Part shown: positions 24,104 through 32,540 of the stretch, piece after piece | Position numbering within the stretch: the first letter of the stretch is position 1 | How the letters are laid out: each line of letters starts with the position of its first letter | NCBI GenBank assembly: GCA_018970895.1 | Contig: JAGWVM010000021.1 | Coordinates: 1 to 34,818, forward strand | Direction of reading: 5' to 3' | Origin: Lysobacteraceae bacterium | Lineage (GTDB): Bacteria > Pseudomonadota > Gammaproteobacteria > Xanthomonadales > Rhodanobacteraceae | DNA: 34,818 nucleotides | Made by a program: the position numbers and the translations under genes | The notes under the pieces: generated by a model | Told to the model about the DNA's origin: nothing | The model's database searches: none | The model's input: only the letters and a program-made list of their open reading frames with translations

Positions 24104-24783
24104 CGCAGCAGGTCCTGCAGTCGCCGCGACGTGGCGGCATCGGGTCGGGCCACCAGCGCACCGGTGCGCATCATGTTGACCTGGTAATGGCCACCGTCGA
24201 CCAGCGGCAGGAAGGCTCCGCTGCCGTAGACGACATCCACCCCCGGCATGCCGCCGGGCCACGCCTTGCGCAGGGCCAGCAGGTCAAAGCGACCGGGGCT
24301 GAAGTCGAGCACCGTGCGAGGCGCGTCCTGCTCCTGCCGGGCGTCGTCGTAGCGGCCCTCGATGCGATCCAGGCGATACACCGGCGGCGCACCGGCGAGC
24401 AGCGCGGGAAGCTTCCACTTCAGCACGATCGCCTCGATGCGGAAGGCGTCGCCGGCCACGTCGACCTCCCGCGAGCTGCCGTCCGGCCAGCTCAGGGTCA
24501 GCGCCCAGCGCTGCGGCGACAGGATGCGTGCGTCGATCGTCACCACGGGGATTTCGGCCACCAGCTTGCGGTAACCGCGCAGGCTCCAGCCCAGCGTGAA
24601 CGAGCCGATCGTCAGTACCAGCCATGCCAGTGCGAGCCCCGCCGCCAGCGAAGCCCGCAGGCGCCGACGGGCCTGCCAGTGGCGGCGGCTTCCCGCCATC
24701 GTGGCCAGCGCCAGCAGGCAAAGCACGGCAGCAAGTGCGAACAACAGGGTGGATGGCAGGGCGAGCAGGTGCTCCCAGTTCAC
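24100..24783 (-). CDS. Two-span membrane protein with periplasmic or cytoplasmic C-terminal domain (unknown)
   Basis: A 227-residue protein with two hydrophobic segments near the N-terminus (PSTLLFALAAVLCLLALATM and SLAAGLALAWLVLTIGSFTL) and a soluble domain of about 140 residues containing ILSPQRWALTLSWPDG and DLLALRKAWPGGMPGVDVVYG. I recall similar Xanthomonadales proteins being labelled as putative efflux pump components, but I see no transporter signature. I prefer the GTG at 24783 because GGAG lies 6 bases upstream; a GTG at 24795 would add four residues and has no ribosome site. It is divergent from the Sel1-type gene and convergent with the GNAT gene, with which it shares its stop. Confidence 0.72.
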   Translation of the reverse strand: MNWEHLLALPSTLLFALAAVLCLLALATMAGSRRHWQARRRLRASLAAGLALAWLVLTIGSFTLGWSLRGYRKLVAEIPVVTIDARILSPQRWALTLSWPDGSSREVDVAGDAFRIEAIVLKWKLPALLAGAPPVYRLDRIEGRYDDARQEQDAPRTVLDFSPGRFDLLALRKAWPGGMPGVDVVYGSGAFLPLVDGGHYQVNMMRTGALVARPDAATSRRLQDLLR

Positions 24784-24831
24784 GGGCGGCTCCACGCGGA
24801 GGAAGGGGCGATCGCCGTGACCGCCGGCACA

Positions 24832-24860
24832 TTGCCGGCCGTGCGCGACGGGCGTAGGTT
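24832..24860 (+). promoter_or_regulatory. Sigma-70-type promoter of the Sel1-type gene
   Basis: TTGCCG (24832-24837), a 17-base spacer and TAGGTT (24855-24860) match a sigma-70 promoter at both elements. The transcript would start near 24867, leaving a 28-base leader with a good ribosome site (GGGAGG). Confidence 0.5.
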
Positions 24861-24894
24861 AGCCGATGCTCACTCGCGACCAGGGAGGTTCGCC

Positions 24895-25656
24895 ATGCGC
24901 ACGCTGCTTTTCGCACTCGTCATGCTGGCCGGGACGGCCGGCGTCGCCCGGGCCGCCCATCCGCCGCAGTCGGCGCAGTCCCCGGCCGATGATCCGCAGG
25001 TACGCGCCCTGCTCGACGGCATGGCCGAAGCCAGCACCTGGGGCCATCCCGACCAGTTCGGCCAGTACCAGGGCATGGTGGCCTATGGCCAGGGGCACTA
25101 CGCCGCGGCGATGCGGCTATTCCGGATCGGCGCCATGTACGCCGACAAGGTGTCCCAGCTAAGCATCGGCCTGATGTACCTCAACGGGCAGGGGGTCGCG
25201 CGCGATCCGGTGAAGGCCTGGGCGTGGACCGCGCTGGCCGCCGAGCGCGGCTATCCGCGTTTCGTGGCGACCCGCGACGGCATCTGGAAGACGCTCTCGG
25301 ACGCCCAGCGCAGCCAGGCACTGGCAACCCGCGACGAACTGGCCGCCACCTACGCCGACGTGCATGCCAAGCCGCGGATGATCGGCGAGCTGCGCTACTA
25401 CCGCACCCAGCTCACCGGTTCGCGCACGGGGGACGACCCGGGTGTCCACACCGTGGCCGTCGGTCCATCGCAGACCGAGGGCGCGAACTGCATGCGCGCG
25501 GCGCGGGTCGGCCTGCGTGGGGTGGGCTGCGGGACGGCCGACATGGCCTCGCCGGAACAATGGGACCCGAAGCTCTACTTCAAGGTGCGCGACGCCCAGT
25601 ACGAAGGCACCGTGACCGTCGGTGCCGCCCAGCGGGACGCCTCGGCCAAGCCCTGA
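24895..25656 (+). CDS. Exported Sel1-repeat protein
   Basis: A 253-residue protein with a signal peptide (MRTLLFALVMLAGTAGVARA). The central part, ALRLF-like AAMRLFRIGAMYADKVSQ through SIGLMYLNGQGVARDPVKAW and AWTALAAERGY, contains Sel1-type helical repeats (about residues 64-122), which usually mediate protein contacts. A Cys-containing C-terminal segment follows (NCMRAARVGLRGVGCGTADM, then WDPKLYFKVRD). GGGAGG lies 6 bases before the ATG, so the start is well supported. A periplasmic adaptor role is likely, but the partner is unknown. It ends 51 bases before lptM, whose promoter overlaps its stop codon. Confidence 0.82.
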   Translation: MRTLLFALVMLAGTAGVARAAHPPQSAQSPADDPQVRALLDGMAEASTWGHPDQFGQYQGMVAYGQGHYAAAMRLFRIGAMYADKVSQLSIGLMYLNGQGVARDPVKAWAWTALAAERGYPRFVATRDGIWKTLSDAQRSQALATRDELAATYADVHAKPRMIGELRYYRTQLTGSRTGDDPGVHTVAVGPSQTEGANCMRAARVGLRGVGCGTADMASPEQWDPKLYFKVRDAQYEGTVTVGAAQRDASAKP

Positions 25657-25680
25657 CCGGCGGCGGTGCGAGGCTATACT
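25653..25680 (+). promoter_or_regulatory. Promoter of the lptM-dapF-DUF484-xerC cluster
   Basis: CTGACC (25653-25658, overlapping the stop of the preceding gene), a 16-base spacer and TATACT (25675-25680) resemble a sigma-70 promoter. The start would be near 25687, giving a ~20-base leader with GAGGA before the lptM ATG. The -10 lies between GCGAG and CTCGC, a small inverted repeat. Confidence 0.5.
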
Positions 25681-25707
25681 CGCGCTCCCTTCGTCGAGGA
25701 CTTCCGC

Positions 25708-25884
25708 ATGCGCCGCCTGCTCCTGCCCATCCTGGCCGTCCTGTCCGCCACCGCACTCGCCGGCTGCGGCAACAAGGGACCGCTGGTGCTGCCCGCCCGC
25801 CCGGCGACGACGGCGCCGGCGCCGGCAGGCAGCACGGCCCCCGCACCGGCGACGAGCACGGTCGCTCCCGCCGCGTCACGCTGA
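25708..25884 (+). CDS. lptM: LPS translocon maturation lipoprotein LptM (YifL)
   Basis: A 58-residue lipoprotein starting MRRLLLPILAVLSATALAGC with lipobox LAGC and Cys20. It is followed by the hallmark GNKGPLVLP, equivalent to the CGQKGPLYLP motif of LptM/YifL, and a Pro/Ala/Thr-rich disordered tail. LptM assists oxidative maturation of the LptD/LptE outer-membrane LPS translocon. GAGGA lies about 7 bases before the ATG. As in E. coli, it is directly upstream of dapF (16 bases). Confidence 0.9.
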   Translation: MRRLLLPILAVLSATALAGCGNKGPLVLPARPATTAPAPAGSTAPAPATSTVAPAASR

Positions 25885-25900
25885 TCCGGAGACCCGGCAG

Positions 25901-26734
25901 GTGGGACTGCGCTTTTCCAAGATGCACGGCATCGGCAACGATTTCGTCGTGATCGATCGGCGTGCCGACCCGGTCGCACCGGAGGCCCGGCGGGTCCGCG
26001 CCATGGCCGACCGTCACACCGGGATCGGTTTCGACCAGCTGCTGACGGTCGAACCGGCACGCGATCCATCCTGCGCGTTCCGGTACGGCATCTGGAACGC
26101 CGACGGTTCGCCATCCGGGCAGTGCGGCAACGGCGCGCGATGCGTGGCCGCGTGGCTGCATCGGGAGGACCTGCTGCCCATGGGCCGGGCAGTGTGGCTG
26201 GAGAGTCCGTCCGGGCCCGTGGCGGTGCGGCTGGACGGTCCGCTCGACGTGGCGGTGGACATGGGCGAACCGCGGTTCGACCCGGCGCGCGTGCCATTCG
26301 AAGCGGACGTCGATGCGGCCAGCCACCTGCTGGACGTGGACGGCCAGATGCTGGCGATCGGCGTGGCCTCGATGGGCAATCCGCACGCGGTACTGGCGGT
26401 GGACGACGTCGCGGCGGCGACGATCGACCGGCTGGGTCCGCGGATCACCGCACATCCCCGCTTTCCGCAGCAGGCCAACGCCGGCTTCGTGCAGGTGGTC
26501 GGGCGCGACCATCTGCGGCTGCGCGTGCACGAGCGCGGCGCGGGCTGGACGCTGGCCTGCGGCACCGGCGCCTGCGCGGCGATGGCAGTGCTCAGGCGTC
26601 GCGGCGTGGTCGACGCCGAGGTTCGCGTCGAGCTGCCCGGCGGCACCCTGGCGATTGCCTGGCCGGGACCGGGCCACGCCCTGTGGATGCGCGGTCCGGC
26701 TGCGTTCGTGTTCGAGGGCGAATGGCTGGCGTGA
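25901..26734 (+). CDS. dapF: Diaminopimelate epimerase
   Basis: A 277-residue cytoplasmic enzyme that converts LL- to meso-diaminopimelate for lysine and peptidoglycan synthesis. It starts with GTG at 25901 (MGLRFSKMHGIGNDF). The two catalytic Cys are Cys75 in GQCGNGARC and Cys220 in LACGTGAC, and the substrate motif GNPHAV is present. E. coli DapF has 274 residues. GGAG lies 9 bases upstream of the GTG; an ATG at residue 8 is too late because FSKMHG is conserved. It is co-directional with lptM and with the DUF484 and xerC genes, an order conserved in many gammaproteobacteria. Confidence 0.95.
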   Translation: MGLRFSKMHGIGNDFVVIDRRADPVAPEARRVRAMADRHTGIGFDQLLTVEPARDPSCAFRYGIWNADGSPSGQCGNGARCVAAWLHREDLLPMGRAVWLESPSGPVAVRLDGPLDVAVDMGEPRFDPARVPFEADVDAASHLLDVDGQMLAIGVASMGNPHAVLAVDDVAAATIDRLGPRITAHPRFPQQANAGFVQVVGRDHLRLRVHERGAGWTLACGTGACAAMAVLRRRGVVDAEVRVELPGGTLAIAWPGPGHALWMRGPAAFVFEGEWLA

Positions 26735-26833
26735 CGCGGCGTTGATGTTCGCCGGCGCAGGTCGCAGACTCGGCGTATCGGCGCGGCGAAAGATGCTGCG
26801 CCCCGTCCCTGCCGTTCCCGAGGATCGATCCGC

Positions 26834-27517
26834 ATGACCGACAGCGCGACCGCGCCGACGCTGACGCCGGAGCACGTGGCAGCCTACCTGCGCAGCCATC
26901 CCGACTTCCTGGCCGACTATCCCGACCTGGCCGCCAAGCTCACCCTGCCACGCGAGCAGGGAGCCGCCGCTTCGCTGGCGGTGTACCAGCTGCAGAGCCT
27001 GCGGGAAAAGAACGCCGAACTCGAACGCCGGCTCGCCGAGCTCGTTGCCATCGCCAGCGAGAACGAGTCGCTGATGAAGCGCGTGCACGACCTCACCATC
27101 GCCCTGATGCGGGCCAACACGCCGGAAGTCACCGCGCGCAGCGTGATCGCCAAGCTGAGTGCCGACTTCCAGACCGAGCAGGTGCGGCTGGTGCTGTTCG
27201 GACCGGTCACGTTGCCGCCCGCGGACTGGCTGGTCCACGTGCCGCAGGGCCGGGCGGGGCTGCCCGAGTTCGCCGACTTCCTCGCCCACCACGAGCCGAT
27301 CGCCGGCCGCCTGTCCGCCGAACGGCTCTACCGCCTTTTCGGCGAGCGCGCGGAGAGCGTGCGCTCGGCAGCCGTCATGCCGCTGGGCGAGCTGGGCCTG
27401 CTGGCGATCGGTTCGAGCGACCTGGACCACTTCCAGCCGGGCATGGGCACGCTGTTCCTGAAAATGATCGCCACCACCATCACCGCCGCGCTGACCCGGG
27501 CGCGCGACATCGGGTGA
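26834..27517 (+). CDS. DUF484 family protein
   Basis: A 227-residue cytoplasmic protein starting MTDSATAPTLTPEHVAAYLR. The N-terminal AAYLRSHPDFLADYPDL is the DUF484 signature. A coiled-coil segment (about residues 53-87, QLQSLREKNAELERRLAELV) leads to a GAF-like C-terminal domain (AVMPLGELGLLAIGSSDLDHFQPGMGTLFL). The function is unknown; the family almost always sits between dapF and xerC, as here, which hints at a link to recombination or cell division. GAGGA lies about 10 bases before the ATG. The gap to dapF is 99 bases and to xerC 10 bases. Confidence 0.92.
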   Translation: MTDSATAPTLTPEHVAAYLRSHPDFLADYPDLAAKLTLPREQGAAASLAVYQLQSLREKNAELERRLAELVAIASENESLMKRVHDLTIALMRANTPEVTARSVIAKLSADFQTEQVRLVLFGPVTLPPADWLVHVPQGRAGLPEFADFLAHHEPIAGRLSAERLYRLFGERAESVRSAAVMPLGELGLLAIGSSDLDHFQPGMGTLFLKMIATTITAALTRARDIG

Positions 27518-27527
27518 GCAGGCCGGC

Positions 27528-28427
27528 ATGAGCGAGGCAGCGGCCGCGCGGACACAGGTGGAGGGCTGGCTGGTACGGCTGGCCGGCGAGCGCCAGGCCT
27601 CGCCCAACACGCTGTCCGGTTACCGGCGCGACCTGGACAAGCTGCTGCGCTTCATGGAGGCGCAGCAGCTGGGCGACTTCGACCGGCTCGACGTGCACGC
27701 CATGCGCCGATTCGTCGCCCTCGAACATCGCGCCGGACTGTCTCCGAAGAGCCTGCAGCGCCTGCTCTCGGCCTGCCGCAGCCTGTTTCGCCACCTCATG
27801 CGCGAGGGTCGGCTGGACCACGATCCGGCACTGGGCGTGCGTGGGCCCAAGGTTCACCGCAAGCTGCCGCAGGTACTGGACGTGGACGAAGCGGCAAGCC
27901 TGATCGAGCACGGCGGGGACGAGGGCCCGCTCGGCCTGCGCGACCGGGCGATGCTGGAGCTTTTCTACTCGTCCGGCCTGCGCCTGTCCGAGCTGTGCGG
28001 TCTGTGCTGGCAGGATCTGGACCTGGACGGCGGCGAGGTGCGCGTGCTCGGCAAAGGTCGCAAGACCCGCATCGTGCCCGTAGGCCGGCAGGCGGTGGCC
28101 GCACTGCGTGCGCTGGGTACCCGCGAGGGCATCGGACCGGGTGCTCCGGTTTTCCGCGGCCGCGGCGGAGCGCCGATCAGTCCGCGCACCGTACAGGCGA
28201 GACTGAAGACGCTGGCGCTGCGGCAAGGCAGCGCCAGGCGGATCCACCCGCACCTGCTTCGGCACACCTTCGCCAGCCACATGCTGGAATCGTCCGGCGA
28301 CCTGCGGGCGGTGCAGGAGCTGCTCGGCCACGCGGACATTGCCACGACGCAGATCTACACCCATCTGGATTTCCAGCATCTGGCGCGCGTGTACGATGGC
28401 GCGCATCCGCGTGCACGGCGCAAGTGA
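27528..28427 (+). CDS. xerC: Tyrosine recombinase XerC
   Basis: A 299-residue recombinase that acts with XerD at dif to resolve chromosome dimers. It has the N-terminal SAM-like core-binding domain (residues ~5-95: NTLSGYRRDLDKLLRFM) and a complete catalytic set: Arg152 (GLRLSEL), Lys176 (GKGRK), His242 and Arg245 (HPHLLRH), His268 (LGHAD) and the nucleophile Tyr277 (IYTHL). The YSSGLRLSEL and ATTQIYTHLDF motifs and the position after DUF484 fit XerC rather than XerD. There is no phage or integron context. The ATG is 10 bases after the DUF484 stop, with CAGG upstream. Confidence 0.95.
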   Translation: MSEAAAARTQVEGWLVRLAGERQASPNTLSGYRRDLDKLLRFMEAQQLGDFDRLDVHAMRRFVALEHRAGLSPKSLQRLLSACRSLFRHLMREGRLDHDPALGVRGPKVHRKLPQVLDVDEAASLIEHGGDEGPLGLRDRAMLELFYSSGLRLSELCGLCWQDLDLDGGEVRVLGKGRKTRIVPVGRQAVAALRALGTREGIGPGAPVFRGRGGAPISPRTVQARLKTLALRQGSARRIHPHLLRHTFASHMLESSGDLRAVQELLGHADIATTQIYTHLDFQHLARVYDGAHPRARRK

Positions 28428-28486
28428 ACACGGCCCGGGGGACCGATGACGACACCACGTAAGCAGCCTGAAAGCCCGCAGCACCG

Positions 28487-28514
28487 ACACTCGCGCGCCA
28501 TCTGTGTCGAGTGT
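28487..28514. other. Stem-loop just before the second GT9 gene
   Basis: ACACTCG (28487-28493) and CGAGTGT (28508-28514) pair perfectly around a 14-base loop in the 95-base gap between xerC and the glycosyltransferase gene. There is no T-run, so it may be a leader hairpin or chance. Confidence 0.35.
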
Positions 28515-28522
28515 GGCTGCCG

Positions 28523-29641
28523 ATGACGGCTCCTGGCGTCTCCCCGGACAATCCGGTCCCCCCATCGTCCACGTCGCCCCGCGCCCCCCACGGGGCGGGT
28601 ACGGGCCGGGTAGCGGTTGGCGGGCTGCCGAGTCGGGGCGTGCACCGGATCCTGGTGCTGCGACCCAACCATCGGCTTGGCAATACGCTGCTGATCACCC
28701 CGCTGCTGGGCGAGCTCGAACGCCAGTTTCCCGGCGCCGAGGTAGACGTGGTCACCGGCTGCGAGGCGGCGGCCGAGATCTTCGCGGGCTTCCGCCAGGT
28801 GCACCGGATCTACCAGCTGACCCGTCGCCCCGGCCACCATCCACTGCGACTTTGGCAGGCGGTGCGCGCGATGCGCCGGGCGCGTTACGACCTGGCGATC
28901 GACTGCGTGAAAGGCTCGCGTTCGGCGCGCACCCTGCTTCGCTGGAGCGGTGCGCGGCAGTGGATCGCCCCGCCGTTCGACGAGGCCGATGCCCGCGCCG
29001 CCGGTCCCGAATGGCAGGCAGTCTGGGCGAAGGCCCCCGGGCACTTCGCGCTGGACGCGGTGCACGCGCTGCGCCACGCGCTGGGCGGGCACCGGCGGGT
29101 GCGCGATTGGCCGCTGCCGCGCTTGCGCATCAAGCTGCGCGAGGACGAGGTGCAGGAAGGGCGCGAGGCGCTGGACGATCTGCTCGGCGAATCCGGCGGC
29201 ATCGACCACGGCGGCCGGGTCGTGGCGATCTTTCCCAATGCCACCGGCAACAAGCGCCTGTCCGGCCCGTGGTGGCAGCAGTTCATCGACATGCTGCTGC
29301 AGCACGACCCATCGCTGCGCTTCATTGAAATGGTGGCGGCGCACGGCGCGTCGCAGCTCGACGAGCGGCTGCCGGCGTACTTTTCCAGCGACGTGCGGCG
29401 AATGGCCGGGCTGATCCGGCAGTGCGACGCCTACATCAGCGGAGACTGCGGCGTGATGCACCTGGCCTGCGCCAGCGGCACGCCGACGCTGGGGCTGTTC
29501 ACCCGGCCAAACCTGGCGCGCTACCGCCCGTACGGACCGCACGATGCGGCAGCGGCCGTCGAACCGTCCGACGTGGCGTCCGCCGCGGCTGCCGCGGAGG
29601 CCTTCCTGGCGGCCCTGCCGACGTCGCGCGCGCCCGCCTGA
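28523..29641 (+). CDS. Glycosyltransferase family 9 (heptosyltransferase-like), second copy
   Basis: A 372-residue GT-B enzyme. The catalytic fold begins at about residue 40 ([20 protein letters not shown]) with the RLGN version of the family motif. The C-terminal lobe has [17 protein letters not shown] and the nucleotide-sugar site [21 protein letters not shown]. Residues 1-39 are Pro/Ser/Gly-rich and look disordered, so the true start may be a GTG at 28640; the ATG at 28523 and a GTG at 28511 are the other options. It is distantly similar to the GT9 enzyme at 8014-9117 but clearly not a recent duplicate. It probably modifies a lipopolysaccharide core or another surface glycan; the acceptor is unknown. 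Confidence 0.85.
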   Translation: MTAPGVSPDNPVPPSSTSPRAPHGAGTGRVAVGGLPSRGVHRILVLRPNHRLGNTLLITPLLGELERQFPGAEVDVVTGCEAAAEIFAGFRQVHRIYQLTRRPGHHPLRLWQAVRAMRRARYDLAIDCVKGSRSARTLLRWSGARQWIAPPFDEADARAAGPEWQAVWAKAPGHFALDAVHALRHALGGHRRVRDWPLPRLRIKLREDEVQEGREALDDLLGESGGIDHGGRVVAIFPNATGNKRLSGPWWQQFIDMLLQHDPSLRFIEMVAAHGASQLDERLPAYFSSDVRRMAGLIRQCDAYISGDCGVMHLACASGTPTLGLFTRPNLARYRPYGPHDAAAAVEPSDVASAAAAAEAFLAALPTSRAPA

Positions 29642-29668
29642 GAGCATGCCGTCAGGGTCGGCCGGCGG

Positions 29669-29697
29669 CTTGCATTCACGCGCTCCGATCCCCACTC
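29669..29697 (+). promoter_or_regulatory. Sigma-32-like heat-shock promoter of hslVU
   Basis: CTTGCA (29669-29674), a 15-base spacer and CCCCACTC (29690-29697) match the heat-shock consensus CTTGAA ... CCCCATnT well. The start would be near 29704, some 24 bases before the hslV ATG. hslVU is a classic RpoH target, which supports the call. Confidence 0.65.
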
Positions 29698-29727
29698 AGG
29701 CGGTTCACCCGTTCCGCCGGAGCCGCC

Positions 29728-30261
29728 ATGGAATCGTTCCACGCCACCACCATCGTTTCGGTACGCCGTCTCGGCCGGGTCGTGATCGGCGGCGACGGCC
29801 AGGTGACGCTCGGGCATACGGTGATGAAGGCCAACGCCCGCAAGATCCGCCGGCTGGGCAAGGGTGACGTGCTGGCGGGTTTCGCCGGCGCCACCGCCGA
29901 TGCTTTTACCCTGTTCGAACTGTTCGAGCAGAAGCTCGAGAAGCACGGCAACAACCTCACCCGCGCCGCCGTGGAGATGGCCAAGGACTGGCGCACCGAC
30001 CGCCGCTACGGAAAGCTCGAGGCGATGCTCGCGGTGGCCGACAGGGACACCTCGCTGCTGATCTCCGGCAACGGCGACGTACTCGAGCCCGAGCATGGAC
30101 TGATCGCGATAGGCTCTGGCGGCCCGTATGCGCAGTCCGCCGCGCTGGCGCTGCTGGAGAACTCCGATCTCGATGCCCGCAGCATCGTCGAGAAGTCGCT
30201 GAAGATCGCCGGCGACATCTGCATCTACACCAACCACAACGCGGTCATCGAAGAGCTGTGA
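29728..30261 (+). CDS. hslV: ATP-dependent protease HslVU, peptidase subunit HslV
   Basis: A 177-residue Ntn-hydrolase starting [20 protein letters not shown]. The active-site Thr is Thr7: the first six residues (MESFHA) form a short propeptide to be removed, unlike E. coli where Thr2 follows Met directly. The family motifs [44 protein letters not shown] and AIGSGGPYA are intact. Two hexamers dock on HslU to degrade misfolded or regulatory proteins after heat shock. GGAG lies 5 bases before the ATG. A sigma-32-like promoter precedes it. hslU follows after an unusually long 136-base gap. Confidence 0.96.
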   Translation: MESFHATTIVSVRRLGRVVIGGDGQVTLGHTVMKANARKIRRLGKGDVLAGFAGATADAFTLFELFEQKLEKHGNNLTRAAVEMAKDWRTDRRYGKLEAMLAVADRDTSLLISGNGDVLEPEHGLIAIGSGGPYAQSAALALLENSDLDARSIVEKSLKIAGDICIYTNHNAVIEEL

Positions 30262-30397
30262 GGCGCCCCGCCTCCCGCGCCGCCCGACCATCGCAGCGGT
30301 TCGTCCCGGACGCCGCAGTGCCGGAGGTTCCGCGAAAGCACGATCCCGGCCTCGCCGGCGATGACAGATGGCCCTCCCGAATCACCCGGTGACATCC

Positions 30398-31738
30398 ATG
30401 TCCGAACTGACCCCACGCGAAATCGTCAACGAACTCGACCGCTACATCATCGGCCAGCACGGCGCCAAGCGCGCCGTGGCGGTGGCCCTGCGCAGCCGCT
30501 GGCGCCGGATGCAGCTGGAGCCGGCGATGCGCAACGAGGTGACGCCGAAGAACATCCTGATGATCGGCCCCACCGGCGTGGGCAAGACCGAGATTGCGCG
30601 GCGGCTGGCCACACTCGCCAACGCACCGTTCGTGAAGGTCGAGGCGACCAAGTTCACCGAGGTTGGCTACGTCGGCAAGGACGTCGAGTCGATCATCCGC
30701 GACCTGGCCGACGTGGCCTACAAGCTGACCCGAGAGCAGGCGGTCAAGCGGGTGCGCACCCAGGCGGAGGACCGCGCGGAGGACCGCATCCTCGACGCCC
30801 TGCTGCCACGCCGCCAAGCGGCGGCCGACTGGAGCCACGACGCGACGGCCGCGCCGTCGATCGACAGCGACACCCGGCAGAAGCTGCGCAAGCAGCTGCG
30901 CGAGGGGACGCTGGACGAGCGGGAGATCGAGCTGGAGACGGCGATGAACGTGGGCGTGGAGATCATGTCGCCGCCGGGCATGGAGGAAATGGGCGCGCAG
31001 CTGCGCCAGATGTTCCAGAACCTGGGCGGAGGCAAGACGCAGAAGCGCAAGCTGGCGATCCGTGCGGCGCGACCGCTGCTGGTCGACGAGGAAGCCGGCA
31101 AGCTGCTCAACGACGAGGAGATCCGCGCGCTGGCGGTGGAGGCGGCCGAGCAGCACGGCATCGTCTTCATCGACGAGATCGACAAGGTGGCCCAGCGCAG
31201 CGACTACGGCCACTCCGGCGTCAGCCGCGAGGGCGTGCAGCGCGACCTGTTGCCGCTGGTGGAAGGTTCCACCGTGTCGACCAAGTACGGCCCGATCAGG
31301 ACCGACCACATGCTGTTCATCGCCTCGGGCGCGTTCTCGCTGGCCAAGCCTTCGGACCTGATTCCCGAGCTGCAGGGTCGACTGCCGATCCGCGTCGAGT
31401 TGTCGGCGCTGTCGGTGGAGGACTTCAAGCGGATCCTGCGCGAGCCGCACAACGCCCTGACCAAGCAATATGTGGCGCTGCTGGCGACCGAGGGCGTGAC
31501 CATGGCGTTCGCCGAATCGGGCATCGACCGGCTGGCCGAGGTGGCATTCCAGGTGAACGAGCGCACCGAGAACATCGGCGCCCGCCGCCTGCATACCGTG
31601 ATGGAGCGCCTGCTGGAGGGGATCTCGTACGAGGCCGCGGACAAGAGCGGCGAAAACTACCTGATCGACGGCGAATTTGTCGACAAAACGCTCGGAAGCC
31701 TGGTCCAGGACCAGGATTTGAGCCGCTACATCCTGTAA
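30398..31738 (+). CDS. hslU: HslU ATPase subunit of the HslVU protease
   Basis: A 446-residue AAA+ unfoldase starting [20 protein letters not shown]. Walker A is GPTGVGKT (57-64), the pore loop GYVG is at 90-93, Walker B FIDEID is at 257-262, and the C-terminus ends in the HslV-docking SRYIL-type tail. The intermediate I-domain lies about residues 110-235. Length agrees with the usual ~440. I chose the ATG at 30398 rather than 30368 because the family starts MSExTPREIV and GGTGA precedes it; the 10 extra upstream residues have no match. A 136-base gap separates it from hslV, long enough for a processing or control site. Confidence 0.96.
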   Translation: MSELTPREIVNELDRYIIGQHGAKRAVAVALRSRWRRMQLEPAMRNEVTPKNILMIGPTGVGKTEIARRLATLANAPFVKVEATKFTEVGYVGKDVESIIRDLADVAYKLTREQAVKRVRTQAEDRAEDRILDALLPRRQAAADWSHDATAAPSIDSDTRQKLRKQLREGTLDEREIELETAMNVGVEIMSPPGMEEMGAQLRQMFQNLGGGKTQKRKLAIRAARPLLVDEEAGKLLNDEEIRALAVEAAEQHGIVFIDEIDKVAQRSDYGHSGVSREGVQRDLLPLVEGSTVSTKYGPIRTDHMLFIASGAFSLAKPSDLIPELQGRLPIRVELSALSVEDFKRILREPHNALTKQYVALLATEGVTMAFAESGIDRLAEVAFQVNERTENIGARRLHTVMERLLEGISYEAADKSGENYLIDGEFVDKTLGSLVQDQDLSRYIL

Positions 31739-31761
31739 ACAAGCGGGGGACCCCCGTCTGG

Positions 31762-31767
31762 TAAACT
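31762..31767 (+). promoter_or_regulatory. -10 hexamer of the 31775 gene, leaderless candidate
   Basis: TAAACT ends 7 bases before the ATG at 31775, and no Shine-Dalgarno sequence lies between. A short CGGGGG/CCCCCG pair just upstream (31744-31756) follows the hslU stop and may end that transcript. Confidence 0.35.
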
Positions 31768-31774
31768 GCACGTC

Positions 31775-32389
31775 ATGGGCAAGGTCATCGAACTCAAGAT
31801 CACCGGTCAGCGGGCACAGCTGCGCGAAGCGCAGCAGCGTCAGCAGCTGGTGCGGCTGTGGCGCGGCGACCTCGAGCACGGCAGCTTCTGCGGTTACGTG
31901 GCCGGCGTCGGGCGGGAATTCTTCCTGCTCTGGGTGGTGGGCGACGCGATCACCTACGACGGCCTCTACGTGATGCGCCACCGCGACATCACCGAGTTGG
32001 AAGCTCCGGATACCCACCACACCTTCATCGAGCGGGCGCTGGCGATCAAGCAGATCGTGCCGCGCGTGCCGCGGCAGTTCCCGCTGGACAGCATCCGCGA
32101 GGTGATCCAGGCCGCCGGACTGCTCTCGCCGGTGATCGGCGTGCACGTGGACAGCGAGGACGAGTCGGAGGTGTGCTACGTCGGCCGCGTGCTGGGCGTG
32201 GAGGATGACGGCTTCAACATGCAGGAGATCACTCCCGACGCGGAGTGGCTGCGCGAACCGTCATTCTTCGCGTGGGACGAGGTGTCCACGATCAGCATCC
32301 AGGACGGCTACGCGCAGTCGTTGCTGGCGGTGGCCGGCGATCCGCCGCCGCTGGAGCACGGGGATTCGGGCGTCGGACGCGCACAGTAG
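31775..32389 (+). CDS. Unrecognised protein with two similar beta-rich halves
   Basis: A 204-residue acidic protein starting MGKVIELKITGQRAQLREAQ, without signal peptide or membrane span. I do not recognise the family. Two segments look alike: about residues 36-78 (GSFCGYVAGVGREFFLLWVV ... DGLYVMRHRDITELE) and about 131-183 (SEVCYVGRVLGVEDDGFNMQ ... FFAWDEVSTISIQDGY). Both are short beta-strands with a GxVxGV-like turn and end in DITxLE or EVSTISI, reminiscent of an SH3/Sm-like barrel. The ATG is 36 bases after hslU, with a TAAACT hexamer 7 bases upstream. An intrinsic terminator follows at 32419-32445. Its position after hslU may be incidental. Confidence 0.8.
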   Translation: MGKVIELKITGQRAQLREAQQRQQLVRLWRGDLEHGSFCGYVAGVGREFFLLWVVGDAITYDGLYVMRHRDITELEAPDTHHTFIERALAIKQIVPRVPRQFPLDSIREVIQAAGLLSPVIGVHVDSEDESEVCYVGRVLGVEDDGFNMQEITPDAEWLREPSFFAWDEVSTISIQDGYAQSLLAVAGDPPPLEHGDSGVGRAQ

Positions 32390-32418
32390 CTGCAACCCGC
32401 GCACAATGCGCGACCCGC

Positions 32419-32445
32419 AGGCCCGCCGGCGACGGCGGGCTTTTT
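32419..32445 (+). terminator. Intrinsic terminator after the 31775 gene
   Basis: GCCCGCCG (32421-32428) pairs with CGGCGGGC (32433-32440) around a GCGA tetraloop (GNRA type), extended by AG/TT at the base, and is followed by TTTTT (32441-32445). It is the clearest intrinsic terminator in the window. A smaller GCGCA/TGCGC stem (32399-32411) lies just before it. Confidence 0.9.
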
Positions 32446-32540
32446 CGTGCCGGCCAGCCAGCCGCGGCGCGCGCATTCACCCCGGCTTGCCGCAGCGCGC
32501 GCTGGAATGGGGGACTTGCCCACCGACCGCGGAGTGCCCC

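Noticed and set aside
27528..28427. Tyrosine recombinase as sign of an integrated element
   Set aside because: Its place after dapF and DUF484 and its XerC motifs identify the housekeeping recombinase; no attachment site or phage gene is seen nearby.
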